Origin: Linanthus parryae | Lineage: Eukaryota; Streptophyta; Magnoliopsida; Ericales; Polemoniaceae | DNA length: 64,000 nucleotides | Assembly (NCBI GenBank): GCA_023055425.1 | Contig: JALGPY010000002.1 | Location: forward strand, 157,305,345-157,369,344 | Direction: 5' to 3' | Shown: positions 32,322 through 44,730 of the stretch, one piece after another | Numbering within the stretch: the first letter of the stretch is position 1 | Layout: every line of letters starts with the position of its first letter | Translations under genes and position numbers: made by a program | Notes under the pieces: model-generated | The model's database searches: none | What the model was told of the DNA's origin: nothing | Seen by the model: the letters and a program-made list of their open reading frames with translations, nothing else

Positions 32322-34826
32322 GTTGGTGCCAATGAACATCTAAGGCTTGCTCTATCTCGCTGGAATCAAGTTGAGCAAGCTCCTCATATAGTTGCTCCAA
32401 CAAAATATCGTCCTCTTCGTCCGGCATGTATGCCTCCACACCAAAGCACTGCTCGCTTATCGCATATGCGGGAAACTTCATAGCCTCAAATACATTGAAG
32501 GCCACCTTCTCATCGGTTATCTGCATAGTCAGCTCTCTATTGGCCACATCAATGATAGTCCTCCCAGTGGCCTGGAATGGGTGGCCCAAAATAAGAGGAA
32601 CATCATCGTCGGCCTCCATGTCTAGGATCACAAAATCCGCTGGGAAGATGAGTCATTCAACTCTCACTAATACATCCTCTAAAACACCTCTGTGGCGTTT
32701 TATAGTGCGATCAGCCATCTGCAAGCACATTCTGGTAGGCTTAGGATCTCCCACACCAAGCTGCTCAAAAACCGATGTGGGCATCAAATTGATACTTGCA
32801 CCAAGATCACAAAGTGCCCTCCCATGAAACACATCTCCCAATGTAACATGAATGATGACACCACCCGGATATTTCATCTTCTTTGGTAACGCCTTTTGCA
32901 CAACTGCGCTACACTCTTCATTCAGAGTCACAGTTTCAAAATCATCCATGCGCCTCCTATTAGAATGGAGGTCCTTGAGAAATTTAGCATATTTGGGCAT
33001 TTGTGAAATGGCCTCCGCAAAAGGGATATTAATGTGCAGTTTCTTGAAGATATCCACAAACTTCTTGAAATGCTTGGCATCCTCTTGACTCTTCAATCTC
33101 TGCGGGTATGGCACTCGCACACTGTATTCCTCCATTGGCTTCTGTTTCTCATCCGACTTCCTCACCGTGTCCTTTGATTGGGGAATCACGGTAGGCACGG
33201 GAATCTCTTCATCCAAGGCTTTTTCAGTGGCCTTAGTCGCCTCAGCTCGCGCATGGGTAGGATATGGGAGATCCTGGGTAGTGGTCCCACTCCGAGTAGT
33301 AATAGCCTTCAATTGCTCAGTTGGAGTAATAGTGTTAGAAGGTAGTATACCTGGTGGAAGTCGAGGATTCTGATTAGCTATAAGGCCAATTTGTGTTTCA
33401 TGGCTCTTTAGCGAAGCTTCCATTGCGACAATCTTGCTCTCAATCTTTTCATTGCTAGCTAACAGTTTCGTCAACATCGCGTTTGTATCCTGTTCTTCTG
33501 AGAGTGGAGGTGGAGCCTGTTGTTGTGGAACCTGTCTCTGAGCTTGGTAAGGAACATTTGGCCTTTGACCTGGCGCATATAATCCACTATTCGGATTGGC
33601 ATAGCTGAAGTTGGGGTGATTGCGATTGTTGGGATGATAGGTGTTTGGCCATTGCTGCTGTCTTTGTTGACCCATGTAATTCACGTCTTCAGTGCCATCC
33701 CCATATCCCTGATTTGAATCTGCTACCATCTCTCCCACTGACTTCACCTGTGCCGATGGATTCAAATTATAGAAAGCCGAAGTCATCAATGCCATCTGAT
33801 GTTCAAATTTATGCTCCACCATGGACTCAATCTTACTAACCAATGCCCCATCTGATTTCGTGTTTCTACGAGTCTCAGACCTCGTGGATTAACGTTTTGC
33901 TACATTATCTGGCAGATCACGACATCTCTGTAGTCCCATTCCCATAAAATTGCCTTGAGCCATCATGTCCAGCTCACTAGCAGTCTCTCTATCCAAAGCA
34001 TTATAAAAGTAATGCAGAAACTTGTACCATGGCTCTCCGTGAGTAGGGCATCTGCGAAGGAGATGGTTGAACTTTCTCCACGTGTCACCCAGAGAATCAT
34101 CTTCCTGCTGTGTAAATTTAGTTATATCAGCCATCCGTTGAGCAACTTTAGATGGTGGAAGATACTTCCTGAGAAAGAGAAGGGGAAAAGCATGAGCTTT
34201 ATCGTCTCGATTGGAACTCTCTGGTCATACATGGTAGAAGTAATCTGTTCGAAATTGAGCAAGTGTTGATGTGGACCATCACTCGGGGCTCTAGTGAATA
34301 AGCATTCATCCCTAACCATATTGATCAACGGTTGGCGAATCTCGAAATGCGCGGTATTAATCTGCGGTCTGACAATGGTGGGCTGATATTCCTCCGGTGT
34401 AGTCCTGAAGTAATCCACCAAAGGACGTTCATCCTGCTCAGCATTGTTGACTTGCTCTACCGCATTTCGGCCGTTATTGTTCCGATTATTGCCCCCATTA
34501 TTCCCATTTCCACCGTTATTTCTGCCAACTACCTCCGCACCAGGAAGTTGTTGTGGACTTGGAGGGTTCATGTGATCAATCATCGCCTGCATCTCAGCCA
34601 TTTGAGACCTAATTTGCTCAGTTTTCGCGGCTCTATTTGCAGCCTCCTCAACAGCTGCAGCTCTAGCTGCTTCCGCATCTTGCACGCCTTTGCGGACCCT
34701 ATCAAGCTCAGCTCTAGTTTGCTCGTCCATCTGAACTGAATTTTCTTTCCTCTTGTCTCTACTATGTGCTCGCAATAAGGATTCCGGGTCTTCAAGTGTT
34801 GGATGCAAAGGTCTAGAACGTGACAT
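32322..34826 (-). pseudogene. gag-pro: element A, fragment 3: gag and protease
   Basis: Coding sense from the ATG at 34826 (MSRSRPLHPTLEDPESLLRA) downward: coiled coil, Asn-rich linker, gag domain ([18 protein letters not shown]), then a deletion of roughly 100 bp near 34170 that removes the KKWLMELP part kept in B. A shifted piece follows (34134-33889), then gag end and protease (33843-32653) with [14 protein letters not shown] and [21 protein letters not shown], then a stop TGA at 32653-32655 where B has Gly, and the protease end ([20 protein letters not shown]). N interrupts it at 32321. Several lesions make A long dead. Confidence 0.85.
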
Positions 34827-34942
34827 GCACCAAGTGAATCAAACCTGAAAACACGAATCACACACACAAAACAGTTGAGTAACAGATATAAACTGAAATA
34901 GTAAATCCCTAAAAAGAAAAATAATAGCTAATTTATCTGATG

Positions 34943-34960
34943 TCCCCGGAAACGGCGCCA
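34943..34960 (-). other. primer-binding site of element A, tRNA-Asp variant
   Basis: Minus strand TGGCGCCGTTTCCGGGGA, one base off the tRNA-Asp match and identical to the site in N. Confidence 0.85.
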
Positions 34961-34966
34961 AAAACT

Positions 34967-36373
34967 TGACACGCTCCAACTGCAAGTGCACAGTTGTCGG
35001 TGTAGTGATAATAATCCTGAAAACCGGGTTGTCGAACCCAAGAGACTTCGTGTAAATTAACTACTAAATTTATTCTTTGTGTGGGCAAAGCGCAGTTGAG
35101 TTGTTGTTTCTAATTCTACTAATAATTAAAATAACGAGTGTCTCAAATAATTCGATGAATTATTTCAAGATTAACAAGCACGAGTTGATTTGGTTGTTTC
35201 TCAAAGTTGATCAAAATCAGGATATCTCTACGGGTCACTAGGTATTTCACACTACGTTGGATTTATGCTCTACTAACACGATGAGTTTTAGTTCTAGTTA
35301 AACGAGCAATTTTATATTGAAGATGTCTCAACCAATAACTATGCTTAAGCTCTCATAACTGATTCCTCTAGCCTACTCAAGTTTAAGCACGCATTACGAA
35401 ATTGATTCTACTCTTTGTTCTTAGCTAACTAGCAAGATTCCTCAACTCTAGATACGGCTAGTGTGTATTTCAAGTTTCCGGGCAACGAACGTAGATTAAT
35501 CTATCATTCACAACCTAACACAATCCTATTAATACGTCTACTAATAGAAAAGATAAATCAAATGCATAAAATACACATAACTAGATAAGAAATCATCAAT
35601 TAAGCTTGAAAGCATGCAAGAAAATCCACAAATCACAATACATAGTGATCAAACCCTAGTTTCCTACGAGATATCCCGAAATAAGTGTTTAGCTACTCAA
35701 ATACATGATCAATACACAATGTTTCATGATCAAATAGCAAAAACTAGAGAAGAAACGAAGATTAGAAGCCAAACGGATGATCCAAGCGCTCCGACCTAGC
35801 TCCAAGCTCTCCAAGCACGTCTCCCAATGTGTTCTCCGATGCCAATCACGTTCCCCAATGTTTCCTAAGTCTTCTGTGGCTCTCCCACCTCAAAACTATG
35901 CCAAAATAGCAAAATAGCCCCAAAATCCGATCCTGGCAGCAGAGGTAATTGTACGATTACTTGCTGCGATTACTTCCATGTTTACTTGCTGCGTTTACTT
36001 GCTGCGTTTACTTGCTGAATGAGATTTTGGGCAGCCACCATCAAAACTCCATCTTCTTGCTCTTTTTCCCGTCGTCTTCACTTGCCGAGCATTCCTTTGA
36101 GCCTCCAACTTTCCGAAGTTCACTTTTGCTCCAATGTCACGTCCCGAGCTCCCGGTTCCTGAAAACCACAACACGAAAAACATACCGGAAGATCAAACGT
36201 GATAAAATATAGTCAAAATTAACGCAAAAAGTGCCCGGACTCATCATTTACAAAAAAGACTCAGCATGCTCCAATTTAGCAAGAAATGGTCCAAAATCCA
36301 TAAAAACGCATCGGAATGCATGCAAAACGGTAAGGAAACATATACGAATATAACTCTAAATACGGAGTTATCA
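34967..36373 (-). repeat. 5' LTR of element A (1407 bp)
   Basis: On the minus strand it starts TGATAACTCCG and ends GGAGCGTGTCA. It holds a palindrome-like TAATTGTACGATTA (35948-35961) and three tandem copies of a TTTACTTGCTGCG-type word (35979-36017), placed as the palindromes are in B. Its R/U5 segment (35340-35500) is close to that of N's LTRs. The partner 3' LTR lies left of the window. Confidence 0.9.
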
Positions 36374-37477
36374 GGTTTTGACATAGGTAACGCAGCGGAA
36401 TAACAAAAATTTATTCCTAGTCAAAGCCTACCAAGGATCACAGGAAGAGACATCATAACATGATCAGGGACATAGTAGTTGTGTACCTTTTGGTTTCGGA
36501 GATCACACGAAGAATATTTTCCTCGTCTCTACGGTTGATCCACGTCTAAAGGTGATATCTAGATTCTTCCTTCTCAAGTGCTAGCTTGGAGAAGAGGAAG
36601 AGGGAAGAAGGAATCAAGCAACCAAAGGAAGAAGAGAAGGTTTCGGCCCTCTCTTGTGCCGACGGGAAAGGGCGTACGGCTAGGGGCTTCGGCCTCTAGC
36701 TTGTTGTTGCTCTCTCTTTTGCTCTCTCCCACTCTCTTGTGTTATGTCTAATAACATTAGTGGGACGGAATCTAGAGCTTTCTTTATATATTCCAACAAC
36801 TCCTTGTTAACTACATAAAGGTCCTTCCTAGTTCTACATGAACTTGGATTAGTCCCTTCCTTGTTTATTAGTCCCACTAAGTTTGCAAGGTATTGAAAAG
36901 TGATCCTTCTTATTCATTAATCATATTAATTAATCCCAAATCTAGTTCAACTCTATTTGACGTGTGACCCCATATGTTTCTACTTAGTTGGTAGTAACTT
37001 ATTACTAACATGGAGCGGTGTCTAGCAACACATCCATGCCAACCAACTAATAGAAATTGTCAGTGATCCCGACAAACCTCTTGTGCCCAATATATCATAT
37101 TTTACTGTCTCTTTATCTCTATATCCGGATTGGACACGAAACATAAATAGTCAAACTCGTTTATGCAATCCATAGTTCCTCGATCCTTGGAATATGCTTA
37201 TGCGAGCAGATAACATCAATATCTCCATATTGATTTATCTGCGTCTGGTCAGACATTCAATAAGCCTCATCCCACGATTAGCCGTGGATATTTACTCCCA
37301 TTATGTGGGAGGACAAATCCTCTCTACATCAATACTATCTCTAAGCTTGCTTCCTATCATGCCCGATAGCTATCTTTATAATTACCCGGTTACGGTGTAA
37401 CGTTTGATAACATCAAAGCACAATATTTCACAACTAGAGTATCTAGTGACTTCAAGATTAAGGATTGCAATTATATT
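36374..37477 (-). repeat. old copia LTR, broken at both ends by later insertions
   Basis: Same orientation and general text as the LTR at 3754-5176: AAGGATCACA, TATATAAAG, ATCTAGTTCAACTCTAT, GTGTGACCCCAT, GGATTGGACACGA. Its left end begins GGTTTTGA, about four bases inside the TGTAGGGTTTTGA end of the other LTR, so element A landed at the very edge of this LTR. The right end is cut by element C at 37478. It is the outermost layer of the nest seen here. Confidence 0.75.
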
Positions 37478-38976
37478 TGTTAATTCAAAGACCCTTGAAT
37501 GTGTTTTGGATGGTCATTTTTTTGAGTGATGAAAGACAAAGAAAAAGACATAAGCAGCAAAGCCTTTCAGATACTCCAAGGCCTTGAGATACTAACAGAG
37601 CTTCAAAGCCTTGAGAGTTGTTTTATCCTGCTATATGTTCTAACAGTTCTGTGTTGCAGATTGGTTATCAGATTATACTGATCAGGGATTTACTGCATAT
37701 ACTTATAGTTTACACTATTTACATATCTAACACAATTGCAGATGATCAGAACAGAAAGAATCAAAGTTTTTTGGGTTTAACTTTGAATATCTGTGAAGCA
37801 GGTTCAGAGCTCCAAGGCCTTGAGATGTGCCTTGAGCTGCTGACAGTTTTTACAGAACTAAGTTGATTCTTTCTTGCAGGTTGTGATTCTTATAATTGTG
37901 ATTATTCATTGAATTCTAAGAGTATTAAAATTGTTTTTCATGATTTATATGTATTACAAGTTAAACAGATTAGTGTTCTAATCATTTAACCAGTTTTATC
38001 ATAAACTGGAAAACCAAACAGTCATAGCACTGTTATCTTTCTGGATTTTGTTCTGGCTGTGTTTTAATGTTGTTGCAGGTTTGTTAAATGTGCAATAACT
38101 ATCTCAACAAACTCCAACGGATATCCACTTAGAGCTGTTTGATTTTCAGTTGAAAACAGAAGGAGGATTTGTAGGAACTGAGATCCTAATATCTCTCAAT
38201 CAGTTACAGCTTTGGATAAAAGAGACTGGTTTGAATTTTGAAGGGAGAGAGAGGCTTTCATAATACTTAGAAAGGTGTGACAAATTCGTGGGAGATCATT
38301 CATTCAAACACACGAGGATTCAAGCTTCAATCCAGATTCCAGAAGATCAAATCAATCCAGTTTCTAGAAGAACACATCCAGGCTTCAATAGCTTATTTCT
38401 TCTACTGTGTTCTTTACTTGTTCTGTAATCTGTGTATCTTTTAATTATCTTAAACCTCACTTAACCTAGTGGTTAGTTGTTCAAGTTAACAATAAGAGGT
38501 TCTTGTTAGCTCAACAGTTAGTAGCTGGAACTAGATAGGTTCGGAACCACAAGCTGTATAGGTGTAAGGGAAATTACTTAGGCTTGAAGATCTAGGGCTG
38601 TTTCTGTGTGAGTAATAAGAAGTGTTTGCCCAATCCAGGTGGGATTAGATCCCTCAGGCAGAGATTAGGTCCATTGGGACTGAACTCTGTAAATTGCTTT
38701 TTGATATTTACTTAACAGTTTGATTATTATCTGCAGCATACAACTCAAATCAAACTAGAGTTCATAAGTTGTTTAGAAACTATAATAGTTCAAGGCCTTG
38801 AAGCTTTCTTTTGCCTTTGAAATTTTCAGACAGTTTTCTAAAATCTCATGGCCTTGAGATTTGAGTTTCACACAAAGCTAATCTGTTAAGTTTTGAGTTT
38901 TGCAAAAAGTTTCCATACTCTATTCAACCCCCCCCCCTTCTAGAGTATTTAGGTCTTGTATTTAGTCTACATTACA
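37478..38976 (+). repeat. 5' LTR of element C (about 1499 bp)
   Basis: Starts TGTTAATTC and ends ACATTACA, 10 nt before the PBS. The left edge is set by the break in the older copia LTR and by TG; it is less certain than the right edge. It contains repeated palindromic words of the CTCCAAGGCCTTGAG type at 37574, 37601, 37810, 38789 and 38845, and a C-run (38930-38938). Confidence 0.7.
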
Positions 38977-38986
38977 CAATTTCAAT

Positions 38987-38998
38987 TGGTATCAGAGC
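38987..38998 (+). other. primer-binding site of element C, initiator tRNA-Met
   Basis: TGGTATCAGAGC, the copia-type primer site, ten bases after the LTR end. Confidence 0.93.
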
Positions 38999-39034
38999 TT
39001 GTGTCACTGTTTTAGATCTAACAATCTGGTGACT

Positions 39035-42000
39035 ATGAGTAATGTAGGAGATGGAGGATTCTCACAAGGAAGGGAGCCAACAGACCTCCATTGTTCTGTT
39101 GTTATAACTTCATGCACTGGAAGGCATTGATGAAGATGTTCATCATAGATCAAGACATGGAACTGTGGTCAATAGTTCAGAATGGTCCTCATGAGTACTA
39201 TACTACAATTGATGGAGTTAGATGTATCAAGTCTGAGGAAAATCTTTAAGTGACTAAACTGGAAAAGGTATCAAAAAATTACAAGGCTATGAATCTGTTA
39301 TATACTGTGCTCTTAATGCAGATGAGTTCACCAGAGTGTTAAATTGCAAGAGTGCCAAATAAGTATCGGATAAACTCGTGGTGACATATGAAGGAACTAG
39401 CCTGGTTAAGCAGACCAAAATCAACATACTTCTAAGGCAATATGAGTTGTTCAAGATGAATTCAGATGAGACCATCAAGGAGATATTCGAAAGATTCACT
39501 AATGTGGTGAACAATCTGGAGTCATTGGGAAAGAATTTCTCAAATGAGGAGAAGGTCAGAAAGATTTTGAGAAGCTTTCCAAAAGCCAAGTGGGAGCCAA
39601 AGACAACAGCCATTGAGGAAGCTCAGGATTTAAGTCTTCTTCAGCTAGATTATCTACAAGGAAAGCTGCTCACTCATGAAATGTCTATGAAGGTTGTGGA
39701 AGGTAATTTGAGTGAAAACATCAGGAACTTAGCACTTAAGGAAAAAGACTGTGAAAAGTCTCAAAGCCTTGAGACTAAAGATGAGCCTGAAGATGAAGAG
39801 GCTTTATCATTGATCTCCAAGGCCATGGCCAGGATTCTCAAGAAGAAATGAAACTCTGGTAACAGTGATTACAACAGAGAGAGATCAAGACCTTCAGGCA
39901 GCAAGGACTACAAAGGTAAACGTTCATCACAGTCAAATAAAACTAAAGTAATGAATTGTTTTGAGTGTGGTGATACAGATCATTTAGTAAGGGACTGTCC
40001 ACAAAAGAAGAAGAACAGGAACTTTCAGAAGAAAGACAGTGACAACAGAAGGAAGAAATCCATGATGGCTTCCTGGAGTGATTCTGATTCATCAAGTGAC
40101 TCAGAAACAGAAGAAGATCAAGCAAACTTATTCTTCATGGCAAAGCATGATGAGGAAAAATCATCAAACAGACATATTGAAGATATGGTAAAAAATCTAC
40201 TTGCTAGTCATTCTGATGTACTTCCTGAAATTCTCAAAAGTATGTTTTTAAATGAGGAAAGTTATAGAAATGAGATTTCTTCTTTAAAAATTAAGATTAA
40301 TGAGAAGGTAAAAGAAAACCTGGACCTAGTTTTTTCAAACAAAACTGTTGAAGTTTCTAAGACAAAGCTTGAAAAGGACTTCAAGGCCTTCGACAGCTGG
40401 TTCAAAGCCTTGAAGGCACAGATAAAATAGGTTGTTGATCAAAACACTCTTTGGACTGAAAGATATGTTGATCTAAAGACTCATTCTGAGAATTTAGAAC
40501 AACAAATCTGTTCTTTGACTGAGAAACGTCAAGATTCCAAGAAGGTCCTAGCTAGTTTTACAGGTTCAGAACATAATCTGAATCTCATTCTTGGAGGAAG
40601 TCTGAAATCGATGCATAGAAGTGGGATTGGCTATAATCCAAATTTTCCAAAGAAAGGCCAAACTACTTTTGTCAAATCTGGTAGCAGACATTCTCCAAAA
40701 TGTCATTACTGTGGAAAAATTGGTCATGTCAGATTAACTTGTCCCTTCAGAAGATCAGAACCTCACAGTATGAGGAATACTTATCCTTATCAGCTTAAGG
40801 GACAGGTTAGGCAGATTTGGGTTCCAAAAGGAATTAGGCCACCAAACATGGCTGATTCTGAGTATGACTCAAAGTTCTGCACTTGGTCTAACAGCCTGTT
40901 GAGGCAATGATTTGTTTTTGCAGGATGTCACCAAGGCTTTGAAAGATAAGAAATGGATATTAGATAGTGGATGATACAGACATATGAGTGGAAAGAAGTC
41001 TCTCTTTACTGAACTTACAAAAAAATCAGGAGGAACAATCACACTATGTGACAAAGCAAAATGCAATATCATTGGTATAGGTAGTATTGGTAATGGTTCT
41101 ACTAATTCTATATCTCATGTTTATATGGTAGATGGACTTAAGTATAATCTGCTTAGTATCTCTCAGTTATGTGATAAAGGTTATAAGGCTATATTTGACA
41201 AGGAGAAATGTGTGGTGCAAGATGCGAAGTCTGGTGATTGCATACTCATTTCTCCTAGATCATATAATCTATATGCTATGAGTACTAACAGTGTTGCAGG
41301 TGACAAGCTAAAATGCCTCAAGACCTTGTAAGAAGATTCAAAGCTTTGGCACAGAAAGCTTGGGCATATTACTATACATACCTTGAATAAACTCATCTCA
41401 AAGGACTTGGTAAGGGGTTTACCATCACATAAATTTTCAGATGATGAGGTTTGCAAGGCATGTGTACAAGGTAAACAAACCAGCTCATTCAAGCCAAAAT
41501 ACTTTGTAAGTACTTCTAGACCATTGGAACTGCTGCATATGGACTTGTGTGGTCCTATGAGAGTAAAGACTCCAAAAGGTAAGAGGTATATGCTTGTTAT
41601 AATAAATGGTTATTCTAGATTTACTTGGGTGATGTTTAACAGAGACAAAACTGAAGCATTATTTTAATTTTCTAGATTGTGAAAAGAGCTTCAAACTTTG
41701 AAAAATGTACCTGTTGCATCTATTCGAAGTGATCATGGTAGGGAGTTTGATCAACTTGACTTTGATTTGTTTTGTGCAAAGCATGGCATTTCACACAAAT
41801 TTTATGCACCTAGAACTCCAGAGCAAAATGGAGTAGTTGAAAGGAAAAATAGGACACTTGAGGATATGTCTAGAACCATGCTTCTTGAAAGTAATTTGCC
41901 AAAGTTCTTATGGGCAGAAGCTGTTAACACTGCCAATTATGTGCTGAATAGATGCTTGATTAGACCTATTTTGAAAAAGACCCCTTATGAACTGTTTAAA

Positions 42001-42134
42001 GGTAAAAAGCCTACTCTTTCTTATTTTAAACCATTTGGTTGTATCTGTTTTGTGCATAATAATGGTAGAGACAATCTTAATAAGTTTGATGCTAGAAGTG
42101 ATGAAGGTGTATTTCTTGGATATTCTCAAACTAG
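39035..42134 (+). pseudogene. gag-pol: gag-pol of element C, multiply broken
   Basis: From the ATG at 39035 the early gag is split by frameshifts and stops (readable piece FIIDQDMELWSIVQNGP). The clear gag domain is 39378-39851 (YEGTSLVKQTKINILLRQYE, LRSFPKAKW). Then a zinc knuckle CFECGDTDHLVRDC (39951-40430), a second knuckle CHYCGKIGHVRLTC (40515-40910), and the protease region ILDSG, where a TGA (40972-40974) stands in place of the Cys codon. Next come the pre-integrase and integrase core (LHMDLCGPM, IRSDHGREF, NGVVERKNRTLEDM) to 42134. Stops also at 39849, 40428, 40908, 41329 and 41665. Not functional. Confidence 0.85.
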
Positions 42135-43694
42135 TGATAACGCCAAATTAGGGGTTATCTTTTAGCCTGATTTCACGAGTATTTGTGTCGGAATTAGCGG
42201 TTTTTGCCGGAAAATGCCTTAGAATGCCTCGGGAATCTAGAACGAGACGTTTATTTGCACTCGCTCGATTTCTGCTTATTTCTTGCTATATTTGGATATG
42301 ATTGCGGGTTTTCGTTCGTGTTGCCTTTTCAGGAACAGGTTCGGGAGGTGCATCGGGAAGCGTGCCGGGACCAAGCCAGGACCGTCTCGGGAAACGTGCA
42401 CAAGACCGGGACACAACGGAAACACGAAAAAGCAGGAGAACACCGAAGAGGCAAACCGGGAGCGTCAGGCAGAAGAGTGGGACCCAGGGGACCCAGCCTG
42501 GCCCACCAAAGGACCAAGTGGGGCCCACATCTCCACCCCCTGCCTGCGTATATACGCAGGCAGGGAGGGAGATGGGGGGTGGTTGATGGGCCCTGGTTGT
42601 GTATATACGCAACCTTGCGTATATACGCAGCCAGTTTTGACTTTTTGGTCAAAGGTGGTGGACCGATGGCAGATTCCGTAATTTCGGGCACGAGCGTTTT
42701 CGGGAAACAGCACTATTTAAAGACTCGTCCAGACTCGTTTTGAAGACACGGAGACACAGCACAATTCTCAGCACAACCGAAGGGTAAAGTCAGAGCATTC
42801 CCGGAGAGCACGAAAGCGCGATTCGAGATTCGAACACTTAGTTTGATTTCGTTCTCTCTCTTTATATTCAGAAACTGCGTTTTGTATTATGTCTAGTCGT
42901 AGCTAAACTTTTCACCTAGGTTCTTGGTGAACCTAGGGTTTCGTACCCAGATTTTATGACTGCTTCGTTTATGAATTCATGATTGTTATCTTAATTCAGC
43001 AAGTTATATCTGTTATTCTGGTTTTGGTTATTATCATATATGCATGATAGGATTGATCACCCAGTATTGCTATAGACCCGAGCTTGTAGGTGAAAACGTC
43101 AAGTTAGGGTTAGGATGAAAAACCAGGATTTAGTACCTTACCCTGATAGACCGACCAGAGAAAGGGAGATAGTTCTAGCATCGAAAAACGTGAGACCAAC
43201 TGTTAGAGAATTTGACCCGGGCCATTCGGACAGGTTAGAAACCCTAACAGGATTAGACCGAGACTGCAGATTTAGGCAGCTTAACAAGAATCCAAAAGTC
43301 TGCAGGATCGGGATTACGTGTGGAATCTGAAAAGTCACTGCACAACTGGTACGTTGCACAGATATCGAAACTGCTGAGTGTTTTCATAATCGAACGTAAA
43401 ACTGAAATCTGTAGAAACCCTAGGGGATCCTGGAGCCTAGTCTTCATCTATTATCGTTACACCCGATTCAGCTTATTTCAGAAAACGTCACAAAAATGTT
43501 TACGTTTTTAATTTCTGTTTTTAGTTTAGTCATTACAATCACAACCTACTCCTCCTGGTTACTACACTTGGTTAACCGAAACTGACAACATAAGTAAACC
43601 CGAAACCGTCCTCGTGGGAACGATCACCCGAGTCTAATTGCACCCGGTATTACAAGATTCGTACACTTGCGATAGCACGTTAGTTTGCGCATCA
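42135..43694 (+). repeat. 5' LTR of element D (1560 bp)
   Basis: Starts TGATAACGCC, with an inverted repeat to GGGGTTAT as in the other Athila LTRs here; ends GCGCATCA before the PBS. Contains a 22-bp perfect palindrome (42541-42562, core TGCGTATATACGCA) and two more copies of the core (42598-42611 with one change, 42616-42629). Confidence 0.9.
42541..42722 (+). promoter_or_regulatory. U3 promoter region of element D: palindromes and TATA-like box
   Basis: Three GCGTATATACGC-type palindromes (42541-42629) lie 85-170 nt upstream of TATTTAAAG (42714-42722), the same spacing as palindromes to TATA box in element B though the motif differs. The palindromes hold TATATA themselves, so they might also be core promoter parts. 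Confidence 0.5.
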
Positions 43695-43700
43695 AGTTTT

Positions 43701-43718
43701 TGGCGCCGTTGCCGGGGA
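43701..43718 (+). other. primer-binding site of element D, tRNA-Asp
   Basis: TGGCGCCGTTGCCGGGGA, exact tRNA-Asp type site, six bases after the LTR end. Confidence 0.92.
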
Positions 43719-43840
43719 CTTTTTAGGGTCTATTTAGTAGTCAGGATTAGTTTTCTTAGTTTTTGTTTATTTTCAGTTTTGTTATTTTTCTTTTTATCTC
43801 ACTGCGTTTTTGAATCTGCGTTTTCAGGACTGTTTAGTTG

Positions 43841-44730
43841 ATGCCCAGATTTCCTCGCGATTTGGTGTCACCACTCGACAACCTGGAAAAACTGTATACC
43901 GAACAGAACTGCAGAAACCGAGAAAGCAGGATGGCAACCAACCAGAGAGATCCACCCGAGAACACCGAAGCCGGTGGACAGGAACGAGAGACACGTACCC
44001 CAGCCCAGATGGCGCGGTACATTGAGGAGCTTGTCACAGCAGGACTTGCTGCCCGAAGCAACCAGAGAACGTATAACCGATCTGGGAAGGCGTTGGTGGA
44101 AAATTTCGAAGTCCCCACCGGGGGGCATGAGCGAGCCATTGTGGTGCCCGAGATCACCGCCGAGCACTTTGACATCAAACCATCCACCATCCAGACGGTA
44201 CAAACTCTCTGTCCGTTTCATGGCAGGGCCGACGAAGACCCGAACAATTTTATCGGGAAATTCAAAGATTACTGCAACAAGGTCAGATACAAGGGGGTAG
44301 AAGCAGAGGCACTCATGTTGATCTTATTCCCATACTGTCTTTAGGGAGTAGCCAAGGACTGGCTCGAATCCCGACCACCCCGATCCATCACCACATGGGA
44401 GGAGTGTGTCACGGATTTTCTGGCAAAGTTCTATCCCGCTTCCCGAGTCATACAGTTACAGAGCGAGATCCTGTCATTCAGACAGAAGATGGGGGAGACG
44501 GTGGTGGACGCATGGGACAGGCTCATGAGATTGGTCAAACGGTGCCCGAACACGGTTTTGGAGACGCGAAAATCCTGCAGGTTTTCTACCATGCCCTAGA
44601 CAGGGAGAACGCCGACAGGATTGACAGAGAGGCCGGGGGAAACTTCCTGTATCACGTAGACAAAGAAGGTGCGTATGACCTGATGAAGCAGTTGCCCAAG
44701 CAGGACACCTGACTGTTTGACGATCGCAGG
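43841..44730 (+). pseudogene. gag: gag of element D, with stops and one frameshift
   Basis: The first ATG is 43841 (MPRFPRDLVS); the ATG at 43931 (MATNQRDPPENTEAG) is an equally good start by likeness to F. The gag domain is clear: TYNRSGKALVENFEV, TLCPFHGRADEDPNNFIGKF, a TAG at 44342-44344 inside FPYCL|GVAKDWLES, then TDFLAKFYPASRVIQLQSEI. Near 44560 a one-base shift moves to the frame of VFYHALDRENADRIDREAGG, and a TGA at 44710-44712 stands before pol. So gag is dead while pol is nearly open. Confidence 0.8.

Larger units (their letters stand above)
37478..42134 (+). mobile_element. element C: decayed SIRE-like Ty1/copia retrotransposon, 5' part
   Basis: LTR 37478-38976, tRNA-iMet PBS, gag and pol up to the integrase, then cut at 42134 by element D (flank ACTAG). 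The gag with UBN2 type fold, two zinc knuckles and the integrase end SDEGVFLGYS fit the SIRE/Maximus lineage. Many stops and frameshifts show an old copy. Confidence 0.85.

Noticed and set aside
37618..37866. 82-codon ORF in the LTR of element C
   Set aside because: Lies within the LTR, includes the repeated CAAGGCCTTGAG words and shows no domain.
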